Shown here: piece after piece, positions 1 to 10,320 of the stretch
How the letters are laid out: each line of letters starts with the position of its first letter
Position numbering within the stretch: the first letter of the stretch is position 1
Assembly: GCA_034359265.1 (NCBI GenBank)
Contig: CP136895.1
Location: 746,501 to 810,500 of the forward strand
DNA length: 64,000 nucleotides
Direction: 5' to 3'
DNA from: Canna indica
Lineage: Eukaryota; Streptophyta; Magnoliopsida; Zingiberales; Cannaceae
Notes under the pieces: model-generated
Database searches by the model: none
Told to the model about the DNA's origin: nothing
The model's input: the letters and a program-made list of their open reading frames with translations, nothing else
Program-made: the position numbers and the translations under genes

Positions 1-1010
1 TAGACAATGGAATACAAAATTAACAACTCAATTACAAAGTTTTGGTTTTCAACAATCTGTTACTCTGTTTGTACATATTCAACAAAGGAGATGTTTTCCT
101 TGCTTTACTGGTATATGTAGATGATATACCTATAGCAGGAAATTCAAGTGATGCCATTATTCAAGTCAAATTGTTCCTTGATCAGAATTTCACTATAAAA
201 GACCTAAAGGCAGCTAAATATTTTCTTAGCTTAGAGATATCCAGGTATGAACAAGGAATTTATATTAATTAACGAAAATATGCTCTTGATCTTATACAAA
301 GTGCAGGATTACTATGTGCAAAATCAGCTTCTACACCTTTAGATAAAGGTTCTTAAACTTGCACTAGATCAAGGTGAAAAATTGTTAGATGACTTAGCAC
401 AGAACTATCGCAGAATGGTGGGCAGGCTTCTATATTTGGGGCTCACTAGAGCTGACTTGACGTATGCAACTCAACAACTAAGTCAATTTGTACATTCTCC
501 TACTGATGTACATTTTAAAGCACTTTTACATGTTCTTAGTTATCTTAAAGGATGTCCATCTTTGGGTTTATTCTTTCAGCATCTAACACCATCAAATTAT
601 AAGCTTTTTGTGATGCTGACTGGGCTTCATGTTTAGACACTAGAAGATCCTTAACATGGTATTGTATCTTTTTGGGAACTGCTCTTGTTTCTTGGAAAAC
701 TAAGAAACAAACTACTGTATCAAAATCATCTGCAGAAGCTGAGTATAGAAGTATGACAATGACTGTTTGTGAATTGAAATGACTTTCTTACTTGAGGATT
801 TTAAGATCAAAGTTCCTACACCAATTTTATTGTTATGTGATAACTAGGTAGCCCTACACATAGCTGCTAATCCCATTTTCCATGAGTGTACCAAACATCT
901 GGATATTGATTGTTATGTTGTCAGAAAGAGCATCTTAAAAAGGGGTTCATTCAGCCACAACATATATCTTCTTTTTCTCAACTTGCAGATTCATTCACTA
1001 AGTCTCTTAT
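1..1010 (+). mobile_element. Ty1/copia pol remnant (RT, RNase H)
   Basis: This is the degraded 3' half of a copia polyprotein, cut off by the window edge. Around 42-272 the reverse transcriptase segment with the catalytic YVDD box is readable. It is followed after stops and frameshifts by the RT connection (about 382-600) and the RNase H region with the [11 protein letters not shown] motif near 720-755. The family's usual C-terminal 'QLADSFTKSL' end is at about 980-1010. Several stop codons and frame changes make it non-functional. I see no 3' LTR directly after it; another repeat begins at about 1011. The family assignment rests on the RT and RNase H motifs and is firm; the lineage is not resolved. 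Confidence 0.85.
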
Positions 1011-1546
1011 AGAGATGACAATATTACCCGTTTAGGCGAGTATCCGCGGGTATTTATCCATTTATGACGGGTATGGGGGGTAGTTTTCTACTCGTGGGGA
1101 TTTCACGGGTAATTTTTCTTACCCATTTATTATATGGGGCGGGTACGGGTATTATAGTACCTGTACTCGCGGGTACCCCCGTTACCCGCGAGAATTAATA
1201 AATTATAATATTACCCACAGTACATATATTAAAAAATCATAATATAATTCAATACTCATATACTTTATGTTTTGAAATCTTATGATGATGTTGTTATTAA
1301 AATGTTGCGTGTTTATCAAAATAAAGTTGTTATACTTAAAATTTTTATCAAAAAACTTGAAGAGTTGAAGTGTTATTAAAATATTATAATTTATATTTTT
1401 TAAAAGTGTCATGGGTACCCGCCAATACCCGTGGGTATCCGTCTCCCCGCGGGTAATTAAATGAGTACACATTTTTGATACCCGTGGGGAATAAACAGGT
1501 AGCGGGTAAGCACCCCCCTAACCCCCCCCCGCCCTGTTGGCATTCA
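1011..1546. repeat. Probable MITE rich in ACCCGYGGGTA
   Basis: The two flanks (1011-1200 and about 1405-1540) are full of short palindromic blocks of the type TACCCGCGGGTA in both orientations. They surround an AT-rich centre. The outer ends (agagatgacaat at left, gttggcattcat at right) are loosely inverse, which resembles a common plant non-autonomous DNA element. No clear target duplication is visible and the termini are degenerate. There is no coding content. Confidence 0.4.
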
Positions 1547-2036
1547 TAGCCTCTTAGTGCCTCGATGTTTCATCAATTGGTCTCCAAGTTGGGCCTTCTT
1601 GATTGTTATCATGGCCTCAACTCGAGGGGGGGATGTAGAATATTTTAGAGTACTTCTACATTACTTACGTGGCATGAGTGTAATATTTTTCATTTATTTT
1701 ATGATTGTATATAAATACTATAAATACATTATTTTGAACGACTTTTTTTACCTTCTATTACATTCGACATTGGCGTTGAGGCGAAGATGCAGTTGGGTGC
1801 AACATTATTTGTAGGCACATGTCAACGCGACCTCGATGGAAAGATGCAGGGTTTCACATGCATGTTGGAGCGGCAATGAGGGGCATGCGAGTGAGGGAAG
1901 AAGACGTGATTGTGTGTGACTAATAGCTCGCTGTAAATTACAGTAATTGTAATAATATTATAGTAATATATATATATATATATAGGGAGGGAGGGAGGGG
2001 GAGAGAGAGAAGTTTAACTGCTTAAATTATTGACTG
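1547..2036. other. Spacer with TA and GA microsatellites
   Basis: No gene is seen. It contains an AT dinucleotide run at about 1966-1984, followed directly by GGGA and GA repeats to about 2010. Possible reading frames here have no recognisable domain. Confidence 0.5.
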
Positions 2037-2455
2037 AGAGAGAGTGTGTGTCATATGATGTCCTACGTGTTAGTGTCAGTTTAATTTGTGATTAGACGTC
2101 ATTAATGCCGTTTGCCAGCTGAGTATTTCGTCCAAAATAATATATTTTTCAACAGATTTAGTTTGTCTAAATGTAAAAAATGATCAGCAAAAAAAAGTTT
2201 AGACGATTTTTACCTCATTTTCAATAGTTTGATGGCAAAAGTCACCCTTAGCCCTTTTTATTATTTATTGCTGATTAGGAGAGACTGTGTCATATGGCGT
2301 TCTACGTGTCAACTTCTGATTGAATGTTGTTAGTGTCGTTTGTCAATTAGGTATTTCGTCCAAAATAAGAATATTTTTTAACAATTTCTATTTATCTAAA
2401 GGTAAAAATTGATCAAAAGAAAGTTTAAAAGTATTTTACCCCATTTCCATGGTTT
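2037..2455. repeat. Diverged tandem duplication, about 240-bp unit
   Basis: Two consecutive copies (about 2037-2260 and 2279-2455) share blocks in the same order: a GTGTCATATG block, a CTACGTGT block, TATTTCGTCCAAAATAA, and an AAATGATCA-AAAAGTTTA block. The copies differ by many substitutions and small indels. No coding potential or terminal inverted repeat is visible. Confidence 0.6.
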
Positions 2456-2900
2456 ATATTGGGCATTATTTGTTTCATGGTAAGGTATGATTTTGCATAG
2501 TATAGAATTGTTCAATTTTTTATTTGGGAAGACTTACAAATAATAGTCATGATTTATGATGGTAATCTCATGGTTTGAAAATCATAGATTTTGATTAAGT
2601 TTTTAAATCATAGATTTGGTGATTTCTCATAGTTTGGTGAAACTTTATTTCTAAAATACCCATAATTAAAATTTATAATTTCTCTTATGCTCTTTATTTA
2701 CCCATATTATATTAGATTTTTACTTATTGATCTTGATCGGCTTAGCCAATACTTCATTCTCCTTCGAGTCGCTATAATTTAATCGTATCATACCATACCA
2801 TCTTTTCAAACAGGATAAAAATAATTACATTATCATACCATATAATACTATACTATATTATACAGTACTAAATCATACAACACCTCATCCAAATAAGGTC
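2456..2900. repeat. Candidate Tourist-like MITE
   Basis: The left end (GGGCATTATTTGTTTCATGG) and the reverse complement of the right end (GACCTTATTTGGATGAGG) are imperfect inverted repeats. Subterminal TATGAT/ATCATA-rich stretches on the two sides are also inverse. The interior is AT-rich and non-coding. A TTA target duplication cannot be confirmed, so the boundaries are approximate. Confidence 0.35.
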
Positions 2901-2934
2901 TAATAAGGATAAAAATCACTCTTAGCATTCAACG

Positions 2935-3110
2935 TACTCGTAGCATTCAACCATCAATATAACGGCCGATATATGTAGGCTCGTTGAAATCTTGAAATAT
3001 ATCAGGCATTGGGGTCATTATTTATTGAGCCCCGATAGAACGAAGCAGCTATTCCATCCTTCTCGCGAATCGCCAATCGCCAACCCCCCAGAGGATCCCG
3101 ACGGAAAGGT
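2935..3110 (+). promoter_or_regulatory. Possible first 5'-UTR exon of the pyruvate carrier gene
   Basis: A less AT-rich stretch ends in GACGGAAAG followed by GTCAGT, a plausible splice donor at about 3107. An acceptor-like TTCCCTATCAG lies at about 5567-5577, 52 bp before the pyruvate carrier ATG. Together they suggest a spliced 5' leader whose intron now contains the copia remnant and the 420-bp MITE. Plant genes of this kind often have a leader intron, but only transcript data could show it. This is inference. Confidence 0.3.
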
Positions 3111-3544
3111 CAGTTATACTTCTCATCTCCTTGATTTTGTTAATCGAATCGAACATGATTTGATTCTATATTTGCTCAACCCTAATCGAAGGCTCAATTT
3201 GTAGCCCTTTCGCGTTGACCTATATTCTGAAGGAAATATGCACACCGCTCATGAACCCTTTTGTGTTATTCGGCTGTCTCGTTGGGGATTAGTTTCGGTA
3301 GCTTAATATCTAATGCGATATGTTTTAATTCAACCGTCCGTTTTTGGTGGAATCTTTCTTTTTTACTGTTACCTATTTGAGATTGTAGATATGGAGCAAT
3401 TATAGTTTATGTTGTTCAGCGGGAGACCAAAGTCTACAAACTCAGGAAGACTATTATGTACCCAAGCAGAGTTCGAAAGCTCGGTTTATAAGACCTATTA
3501 AATATCCAAAGGAATTGCTCTTTGGTGCAACAAAGTTGAGCACT

Positions 3545-4541
3545 CCATCTTTATGAGGCCTCTTTTGTTGGGGTTGTGATTCTTGTTATTTATGTGGATG
3601 ATATTATCTGTACTTTGAGTGATAAATATATTGTATTAGAGGTGAAAGCCCACTTAAAGGAATAGTTGATTATCAAACACTTGGGACACCCTAGATACTT
3701 TCTTCGAATAGAAATTGCCCATAGTGAAAAAAGGGTTGTGTTGCCTCAATGTAAATACGATGTTGACCTTCTTAATGAAGTTGGTTTGTTAGGCTGTAAA
3801 CTCATTTGAAGCCCTATTAATTCTAATCTGTGATCAAAAGGTAAGGATATTGAAAAAGAGTTTGAGGATGTCTGCAGGTATGGCATTTGTTGGCACTTTG
3901 ATATGTCTCACATTGACTAGGCTGATATTTCTTTTGATCTAGGGGTTGTGAGTCAATTCATCTAGAAGCCTAAGTTGTTGCACTGAATTGCAGTCTTGCA
4001 GATTTTGCACTTCATTAAGAAGTCTCCTCGTAAATGTATTCTCTATAAGAATACTGGTTTTGAGAATTTCTTTGATGTTGACTATAGTGGCTCCATTAAA
4101 TAGGAAATCTACCTTTGGTTATTGCACTCATGTTGGGCAAAACCTTGTGACCTGGAGATTTAAGAAATAAAAATGTTGTAGCTCGCTTTAGCGTCAAGGT
4201 TGAATGTATAGCTATGACTCATACAACTTGTAAGATCATTTTCGTTAAAGATCCTTCTTGATGAATTTGGTGTGTTCTTTTGATCCTATGGTCATGCAAT
4301 GTGATAACTAGTCTTCCATCTACATTGCCACTAATCTAGTGTATCACGAGAGAACCAAACATATCAAAGTTGATTGTCATTTTATTGGTGATGCAGTTGT
4401 CTCTAAGAATATTTTAACTCCACATACACTCTCACAAGATTGTAACTCCACATCTTCAACAACGCCCTTGAGCCTACTTGGTTCAATTACTTCTGTGACA
4501 TCCTGGGCATATTTGATGTACATGCTCCAACTTGAGGGGAG
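3545..4541 (+). mobile_element. Second Ty1/copia pol remnant
   Basis: Reverse transcriptase is readable from about 3570: the catalytic YVDDI box at about 3591-3605, then the stretch LGHPRYFLRIEIA at about 3680-3720. RNase H traces follow, and at 4321-4445 the downstream KHIKVDCHFI segment. Stops and frameshifts break all frames. The end is typical for copia: the coding remnant leads into a purine tract (cttgagggga, about 4531-4540) directly before an LTR that begins TGTTAG at 4542. It lies between the possible leader exon and the coding exon 1 of the pyruvate carrier gene. Confidence 0.8.
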
Positions 4542-4700
4542 TGTTAGAGTTATTTATATTTTCCTTATTTAGCCATGTTATGTTTGTTGGTGTAATTTTG
4601 CTTATTATGCTCCTCTTCCACATTGGACCTCACTCTCTTTATCCCTTCTTATCTTTGGGAGGTTAAGTAATGAAAATTTTGAGTTCTTTAGCGCTCACAA
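4542..4700 (+). repeat. Probable 3' LTR of the copia remnant
   Basis: The LTR begins TGTTAGAGTTATTTATA immediately after the polypurine tract at about 4531-4540. The right end is not sharply defined; AGCGCTCACA near 4690-4699 is a candidate end. No 5' LTR was found, so the copy is truncated. Confidence 0.5.
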
Positions 4701-4809
4701 TAATAAATAGTTATCACTAGAATTTTAGATTACTAGCTGGTCAACAACTTATAAATGCATATGGTTTTGTGAAATCACTAATCTTGCTGGACTGCTTCAG
4801 ACTAAATTA

Positions 4810-5229
4810 TAGGGGTGAGCAAAATTTACCGATTAATCGGAAAAACCGATTAACTGACCGAACCGAAACCAAATCAACCCAACCGATATGTCCAATTAAT
4901 TTTCGGTTCGGTAACTTAACTGAACTCTAATTTAAGTTTTAAAAAATAAAAATTTATATCATATATTATGGTTTGCCTAAGTGGTTAAGATGATATATTA
5001 TTATCTTGGTGACCCACCATGTTCAAATCCTGGTGAGGTATAATAGTTATTTTATTTTATAATTATAGATATAAAATAGCATGGTTTGCTTGAGTGGTTA
5101 AGAGTGACCCGGGTTCAAATCTTGATGATGTATAAATATAATAATTATTTTAAGAATTTAGTTAACCAAACCGAATTAACTGAATTTTAATTCGGTTTGG
5201 TTAACCGAACCCACCGATTCTCACCCCTA
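4810..5229. mobile_element. hAT-like MITE with 8-bp target duplication
   Basis: The element starts TAGGGGTGAGC and ends CTCACCCCTA, a 10-bp inverted repeat. It is flanked by CTAAATTA (4802-4809) and CTACATTA (5230-5237), an 8-bp target duplication with one mismatch, as expected for hAT elements. Subterminal blocks of ACCGA/CGGTT follow both ends: CCGATTAATCGG near 4829-4840 and GGTTTGGTTAACCGAACC near 5199-5216. There is no open frame. The interior contains two tRNA-like units (separate entry). It sits upstream of the pyruvate carrier gene. Confidence 0.75.
4971..5136 (+). repeat. Two tRNA-Ser/Leu-like units inside the MITE
   Basis: Unit 1 (4971-5041) has an A-box-like GCCTAAGTGGTTAAGA and, about 35 bases on, a B-box-like GTTCAAATCC at 5021-5030. 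Unit 2 (5083-5136) has GCTTGAGTGGTTAAGA and GGTTCAAATC at 5112-5121. The box sequences match the internal Pol III promoter of class II (Ser/Leu) tRNA genes. Acceptor stems do not pair, so these are not functional tRNAs. They look like a tandem duplication of a tRNA-derived sequence. Confidence 0.5.
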
Positions 5230-5628
5230 CTACATTATGTAGGTTTGTAAGTACTCATATTAATGATATATCATCCCGTTCTAACTTGACTTAATGACAA
5301 ATCAATTAATCGTATTCTTTATATCTTTGATCAAGCCAATTGACTTAACTAGTATATCAGAGTCTACTTATCTTTCTTGAACAAGAAAAGCTACATTAGG
5401 AGGTATGGTTCTTAATAATATTCTGAGTCAACATTCTTTGGACCAAGATTATCCTCATTAGTTTCTACATGTCCCTTAACATGATAGTTTATTAAGAATT
5501 TTGGATGAGATATTACTTCGTCAATAGTGATTTTGATTTGAATCCTTCTGATGATGTTAATCTGTTCCCTATCAGGTTGGAGAACAGGCCTATTAAAGAT
5601 CAAAACCATATATAGTAGAAGCTTAAAA

Positions 5629-8600
5629 ATGGCAGCATCAAAGATTCAAGCTCTATGGAATCACCCTGCTGGCCCTAAAACCAGTATGTTCCTTTTTCCT
5701 TCTTCTCATTTTATGTTACACTGTCACGGTTCATTTATTAGAGTATCATGTTTTATGTATGCTAGTATGCTAGGCTTATGATTTATACATTGCAATTTGT
5801 ATCAATAATGTGATCATCACCAGTTATGTGGAGCTTCATAAGTTGAAGTAGGCTCTGCAATGTTGGGAACTCTTAGAACTGACACCTGTGCCCAAAACCT
5901 ACAATAAAGTCCCTTGGGGAAGGGTAGGTTTTGCGATGATGGGAACTCCGAAGTGCTCCTTGGTGAACAGATTCTTTCTATTTGTAGGCCACGAGTTCTG
6001 CTTTAATACCCCACTCAATTGAGTATGTTTGGTGCCAAAACTGTCCATTTCTGTGCAGCTAGAACTATGCATGTTCGTCGAACCTAGGCCTTGTTCTTGT
6101 GCCTTGCACAACCCACGAAGAGGGTTAGTTATACCTCCCTTGCCCATTGATCTGGTTACAGGTCAATGGGTTTGAGTCTCTACGAGTTGTAGCTTCTTGT
6201 CGATGTATGAAGGACTCAAGGAGTTCCTTGACTCAGTTCATTGATTGATCTGGTTATAGGTCAATGTGTTTGAGCCTGCTCGAATTCTAGCTCCTCCAGA
6301 GTTCAAGGAGGGTTTCCTAAACTTCTTGCTGCATCTATATCTTTGACTGGGTTATCAATGGTGTTTATCCTTCAATTGCAAGAACCTGGTCTGCCTCTAC
6401 CCACCTCAACCATCTCCTTTGATTCCTTAGTCCCTGCATTAGTAACATCCATATCAGTTGGTGCCTTTTTCTTGACCACACACCCCACCTATTCTACTTT
6501 TGCTTGTGGCTAAATCCGGATGGGCCAGAGCTGCGTGTATGGCCTTGTGATCATGGACCAATAAATTAATCTAGTGCCACCTTAACTAAGATAGTTTTTG
6601 AGAGTGTGAGTTGCATGTAGGTTCGTCTGCACAGAACATATTAATTGTTTGTTTGCAGCAGCTCCAGAACCCAAAGGTATGTGTGGGCAAAATCTAAATT
6701 AAAAATTTCATACTGTCACTGATGAATGTACCATAATATATTGATCGATGAACAGCAATTATAATAAACAATGTACCATTATGTATGATATGGTCAATAC
6801 TGTTTTTATGTTCACCAAATTTTGGAATTGAACAAAATTGGAGTTTCAGTTAAACTCAACACATTAATTCAACTAGTTTAATTTGATTTCCTACATATTA
6901 TTTTAAAGCAGTAGGTGCCAAGATTTAAATTAATGATAAAAGCTATTATAGTTAATTAAATGAAGGTAAAACTGAAATGAAGCGTCGTCAAATGTTCCTG
7001 GTATAAATTGGGGGCAATTGTTAAAGTTACATATATACTTTTGTTTATTCTTATTAATATGATGGCATTAATATTTATTGTTCTTAGCTGAGTGGGGGCA
7101 AAGGGGGGCAATTGTAAAAGTGACATGCAAATTTTTGTATGGATACAATAGGCTAATGTTTAGTCTCCTATTCTACTTTGCAAGTCGATGCCCCCCCCCA
7201 CTCAGCTACATGTGCATCTGCCTCTGTTGTTCATTGAATAATAACTGCATTCATGCATGTCAATTGTCAAAGATTAGTTAAAAGGAAAGAGCATGCAATA
7301 TATTCATGATATTTAGTGTTTTGGAATTATATCTCCATCAAGTAAATATGTTGTTAAGTTAAAGAATAATTAATATAAAATTCCCTCACCATTGTGCCTC
7401 ATTTTTCTTTTATGAACTTTGCCTGTTTGCTTCATGTGCCTAATTATTATAAAGAATAACATGTTCCTTAACTCCAGTCCATTTTTGGGCCCCAACATTT
7501 AAGTGGGGAATTAGTATTGCAAACATTGCAGACTTCGCCAAGCCACCTGAAAAGATTTCTTATCCTCAGCAAGTTGGTAAGTTGGCTTCCAATTTTTGAA
7601 AGCTAATTTTCATTTCAACTTTTCTCCCATTTTGTGCGTTAAGGTACAATATTCATCACTATTTAATGTCTGCAGCTGTTACCTGCACTGGGCTCATCTG
7701 GTCACGTTACAGCTTGGTTATTACACCTGTAAGATCTTCATACGAGATATGGTGTTGTGTTAATTCTTTTTGTACTGTGCTCTATGTATGCTATTATTCA
7801 ATAGTTTCATAATTCAAATTTTGGAGTGGCATACATATTGAGCTACGAACGATTTTTCTATAATAGTTGATTACTAATACATTTGATTGAATGACCAACT
7901 TTCCCAAAAGCATAAACTCTTAGGAAAGAAACCAATCTATACATTTATTAGGAATTTAATCAAGGCAAACTTAAATGTAGTAGGAGTTCAAAGTCATATA
8001 AGAGTTATTACCTAAAATTAAGGCCTAAAGTGAAACTAAATTTAGGACCAATTCAAGGAGTTTTCTGCAGTGTAGATTTGGTCCGCATCGTCTTTTCCCA
8101 GTACTTTTAGTTGTTACTTTGGTAAACCATGAACCCTTAAAAACCATTATGAAGTGATGTAACCAATCATGCCAGACTATGTTTTGTTGCCTTGTATCTT
8201 ATGTATCTGCTGTTTCCATTTTCATTGGGTTTAAAGCGCATTTAGTAACCTTTAGAACTAGTCTTCTTACTATGCAAAGTTCCTTTTGTGTTCACAATAG
8301 TGTAGATAATTTTGGCTTTATTTGTAATACAATGGACTACACCAGTCACAATCTTCAGAATGTGCAAGTCAAACAAAAAATATGACTTTAATTGCTATAC
8401 TTAAAAGCTTGGAGCTGATGGCGGATGAGGATTCCTTTTAATCCAGTTCTACTAAAGTAAAATACAAATAACTTTCTACAGTGAAAATTAGGAGTTTTAG
8501 GTACTAATCCCATTCTCCATTAATTCTATGTGATATTACAGAAGAACTGGAACCTTTTCAGTGTTAATGTTGCCATGGCTGGAACTGGCATTTATCAACT

Positions 8601-8830
8601 TACCCGCAAAATTCGGTACGCTGGAACATTGTTAACTTGCAAGTCTCATTTCTTTAATTTTACCGTCTACCCAGAACCTGCTCTTGCAATAAATTAATAC
8701 TCTTTTCCCTGATCATTCAATCCACAGTAATTAATTCAAGTGCGGAAATTTACACCTCTTTTTCCAACCCATTATTTTCAGGCGTGACTATTTCTCTGAA
8801 GAAAAGCAAGAAATTCCCGCAGAAGAATGA
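5629..8830 (+). CDS. MPC2: Mitochondrial pyruvate carrier subunit (MPC2-type)
   Basis: It encodes a 109-aa subunit of the inner-membrane carrier that imports pyruvate into mitochondria, working as a heterodimer with an MPC1-type partner. Coding exons are 5629-5683, 7478-7576, 7676-7728, 8542-8615 and 8782-8830 (TGA). All introns are GT-AG and the 330 nt stay in frame. The protein starts MAASKIQALWNHPAGPKT. It continues with the family signature HFWAPTFKWGISIANIAD (residues 20-37), the segment ending LIWSRYSLVITPKNWN, and the final hydrophobic stretch before a charged tail KIRRDYFSEE. Length and motifs are full and match the plant MPC2 group. Whether it is the MPC2/3 or the NRGA1 paralogue is not decided. 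The ATG is chosen because it begins the conserved N-terminus. A solo LTR remnant lies in intron 3. A 5' leader intron is possible. Confidence 0.93.
6147..6294. repeat. Two direct repeats, about 48 bp, in MPC intron 1
   Basis: The segment starting GATCTGGTTACAGGTCAATG (6149) recurs at 6247 as GATCTGGTTATAGGTCAATG, 98 bp downstream, each followed by similar text to the word TAGCTYC. It lies inside coding intron 1 of the pyruvate carrier gene. No gene or terminal repeat is associated. Confidence 0.6.
7876..7960 (-). repeat. TRIM LTR remnant in MPC intron 3
   Basis: The words TTTGATTGAATGACCAACTT, then AAGCATAAACTCTTAGGAAAG and ACCAATCTATACATTTATT, match in order the LTR of the TRIM elements at 37724-38014 and 42347-42427. 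No second LTR or primer site is visible here, so this is a degraded solo LTR in minus orientation. Confidence 0.6.
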
Positions 8831-10059
8831 GGGAGATTTATTTCTGGACTCCAGTTCTTGGTTCAGGTTGACAACAGCAATTGTGTGTTCTGGTGATTAA
8901 TGTTTAATAACATGCCCCTTTTGTACCTCATACACAACGACATACTGAAAGCCTTGTGATAATTCCATAGCATGACGGTAAAATGTCATTTTGGGGGCAG
9001 ATTTCTGTTTTCCTTTGTCTTGTTTGAGAATTATTGAATTGCCATTTCTTTTTTAGCTTTGTAACAGAGGATGAAATCAGTAGAAGCCCTGCTGATTCTC
9101 CTCTTCTTAATAATCTCTGTACGGAAAAAGAACTCCCAATCCACTGTAACTTTAAAAATTTAAAGTAGAATAACTCGAGTCACATCAAAGTGGTGACTTT
9201 AAAACCCTTTCAAAAAGTCCACTTGAACTTTAATTAATGCTCCATCTTTTTTCTCTTTTTTTTATTCAGCGATTTACCTAAAAAGGAATAGGGAAAATTC
9301 TTTTTTCCCTAAACCCGGCAAATATTTTTTAAAATATTTTTTTTTATTCAGCGACGACCTGGTGTATATACAGATGGTCAAGGTTGCCCCGATCTGGTAA
9401 TCTTCGATGTGGCGCGGAAGGAGTGGGAGGTGGTGAAGAGGCCAAATATTATGAGAAGGGGTTTTTTCACGGATTCTTTGTCTTTGTGAAATTATTGTTA
9501 TCATTACTATTTTAAAATAAGAGATTTATATAGTTTTTGCTCTTTAATTGATCCTTTCTTCGTTCTTGTTATTTAATTAATTACTAGTTGAGACATCAAC
9601 ATTGCATCTGCAAATTTCAAATAAAAAGCAACATATATTGAATTACAATTTTAAAATAATGATTTAAAATTAGGTTACATATCAAATTATAGTCTCATAT
9701 ATTACTTAAATACTAAATATTATATGATCCACATTTTCAACAATATAATCAAACATAATTTTTCTCATCTATCTATGCATCAATCATGGAACTTTTGGTT
9801 GAGCCCCACTTTTGCATTCATGAACTAGCTTTTCTTGCCTGAAATAATTAACAATATAATTAAGTAACATGAGAGTGAGAATTTGTAATATTTTTGGAGA
9901 TGCATTTGCCGAACTCGCCTCTTTGTCCCGAGCCATTAACGGGCCGGGCCATGCCAAGCGCTATCGGGTCGGTCCGGCCCTCTGGCCTGATAAGATATAG
10001 GGTCTGATGTTAAACCCATTAATACCTACTCGTTACCCTGTAATAATACCGACCCGTTA
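8831..10059. other. MPC 3' flank and spacer
   Basis: No second gene is seen between the pyruvate carrier stop and the PheRS leader. The first 250 bp are probably the 3' UTR. The dispersed repeat 9110-9262 follows. A further short duplication of TTTTATTCAGCGA occurs near 9262 and 9343. From about 9500 the DNA is AT-rich. At 9930-10050 there is a block of GGGCCGGGCC-like words with no clear ends. Confidence 0.5.
9110..9262 (+). repeat. Dispersed repeat, copy 1 (second copy at 24451)
   Basis: About 150 bp, starting AATAATCTCTGTACGGAAAA and running through AACTCGAGTCACATCAA to TTAATTAATGCTCCATC. It is found again in the same orientation at 24451-24601 with only scattered differences and small indels. 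There is no coding content and no visible terminal inverted repeats. Confidence 0.8.
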
Positions 10060-10320
10060 ATAACTTACCTATTCGGCTATTCCCAACTCCCGTCTCCAGC
10101 CGAAATTTATCCCTAATTTTGCTTCGGCCTTTTCTTCTTCCCTCTCGGCGCCGTTCATCTCCAATCTCCATCTCCGGTTATCCTCTCCCACGGCGCCGGT
10201 CTTCGTCTTCTTCTACTTCTTCTTCTCCGTTTCATCCGCATCCTTTCATCTCTCGATCGCTGTCGCTGCCGTCTCCAGCAGGTCTCGGCTTCTCGATCGC
10301 TGTCGCGGGTACTTGAGAAA
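10060..10320 (+). promoter_or_regulatory. Pyrimidine-rich leader of the PheRS alpha gene
   Basis: The 200 bp before the PheRS ATG (10321) are dominated by C and T with TCTTCTTC-type runs, typical of plant core promoters and 5' leaders (Y patches). No good TATA box is visible. The leader frame 10119-10316 has no ATG, so I do not call an upstream ORF. Confidence 0.45.

Noticed and set aside
1011..1546. CRISPR-like short palindromic repeats
   Set aside because: The repeats are irregular, in both orientations, with no uniform spacers, and the DNA is a plant nuclear genome; a MITE explains them better.
10119..10316. 65-codon frame just upstream of the PheRS ATG, Ser/Arg-rich and transit-peptide-like
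   Set aside because: It begins with TTG, not ATG, is in another frame than PheRS, and is explained by pyrimidine-rich leader sequence.
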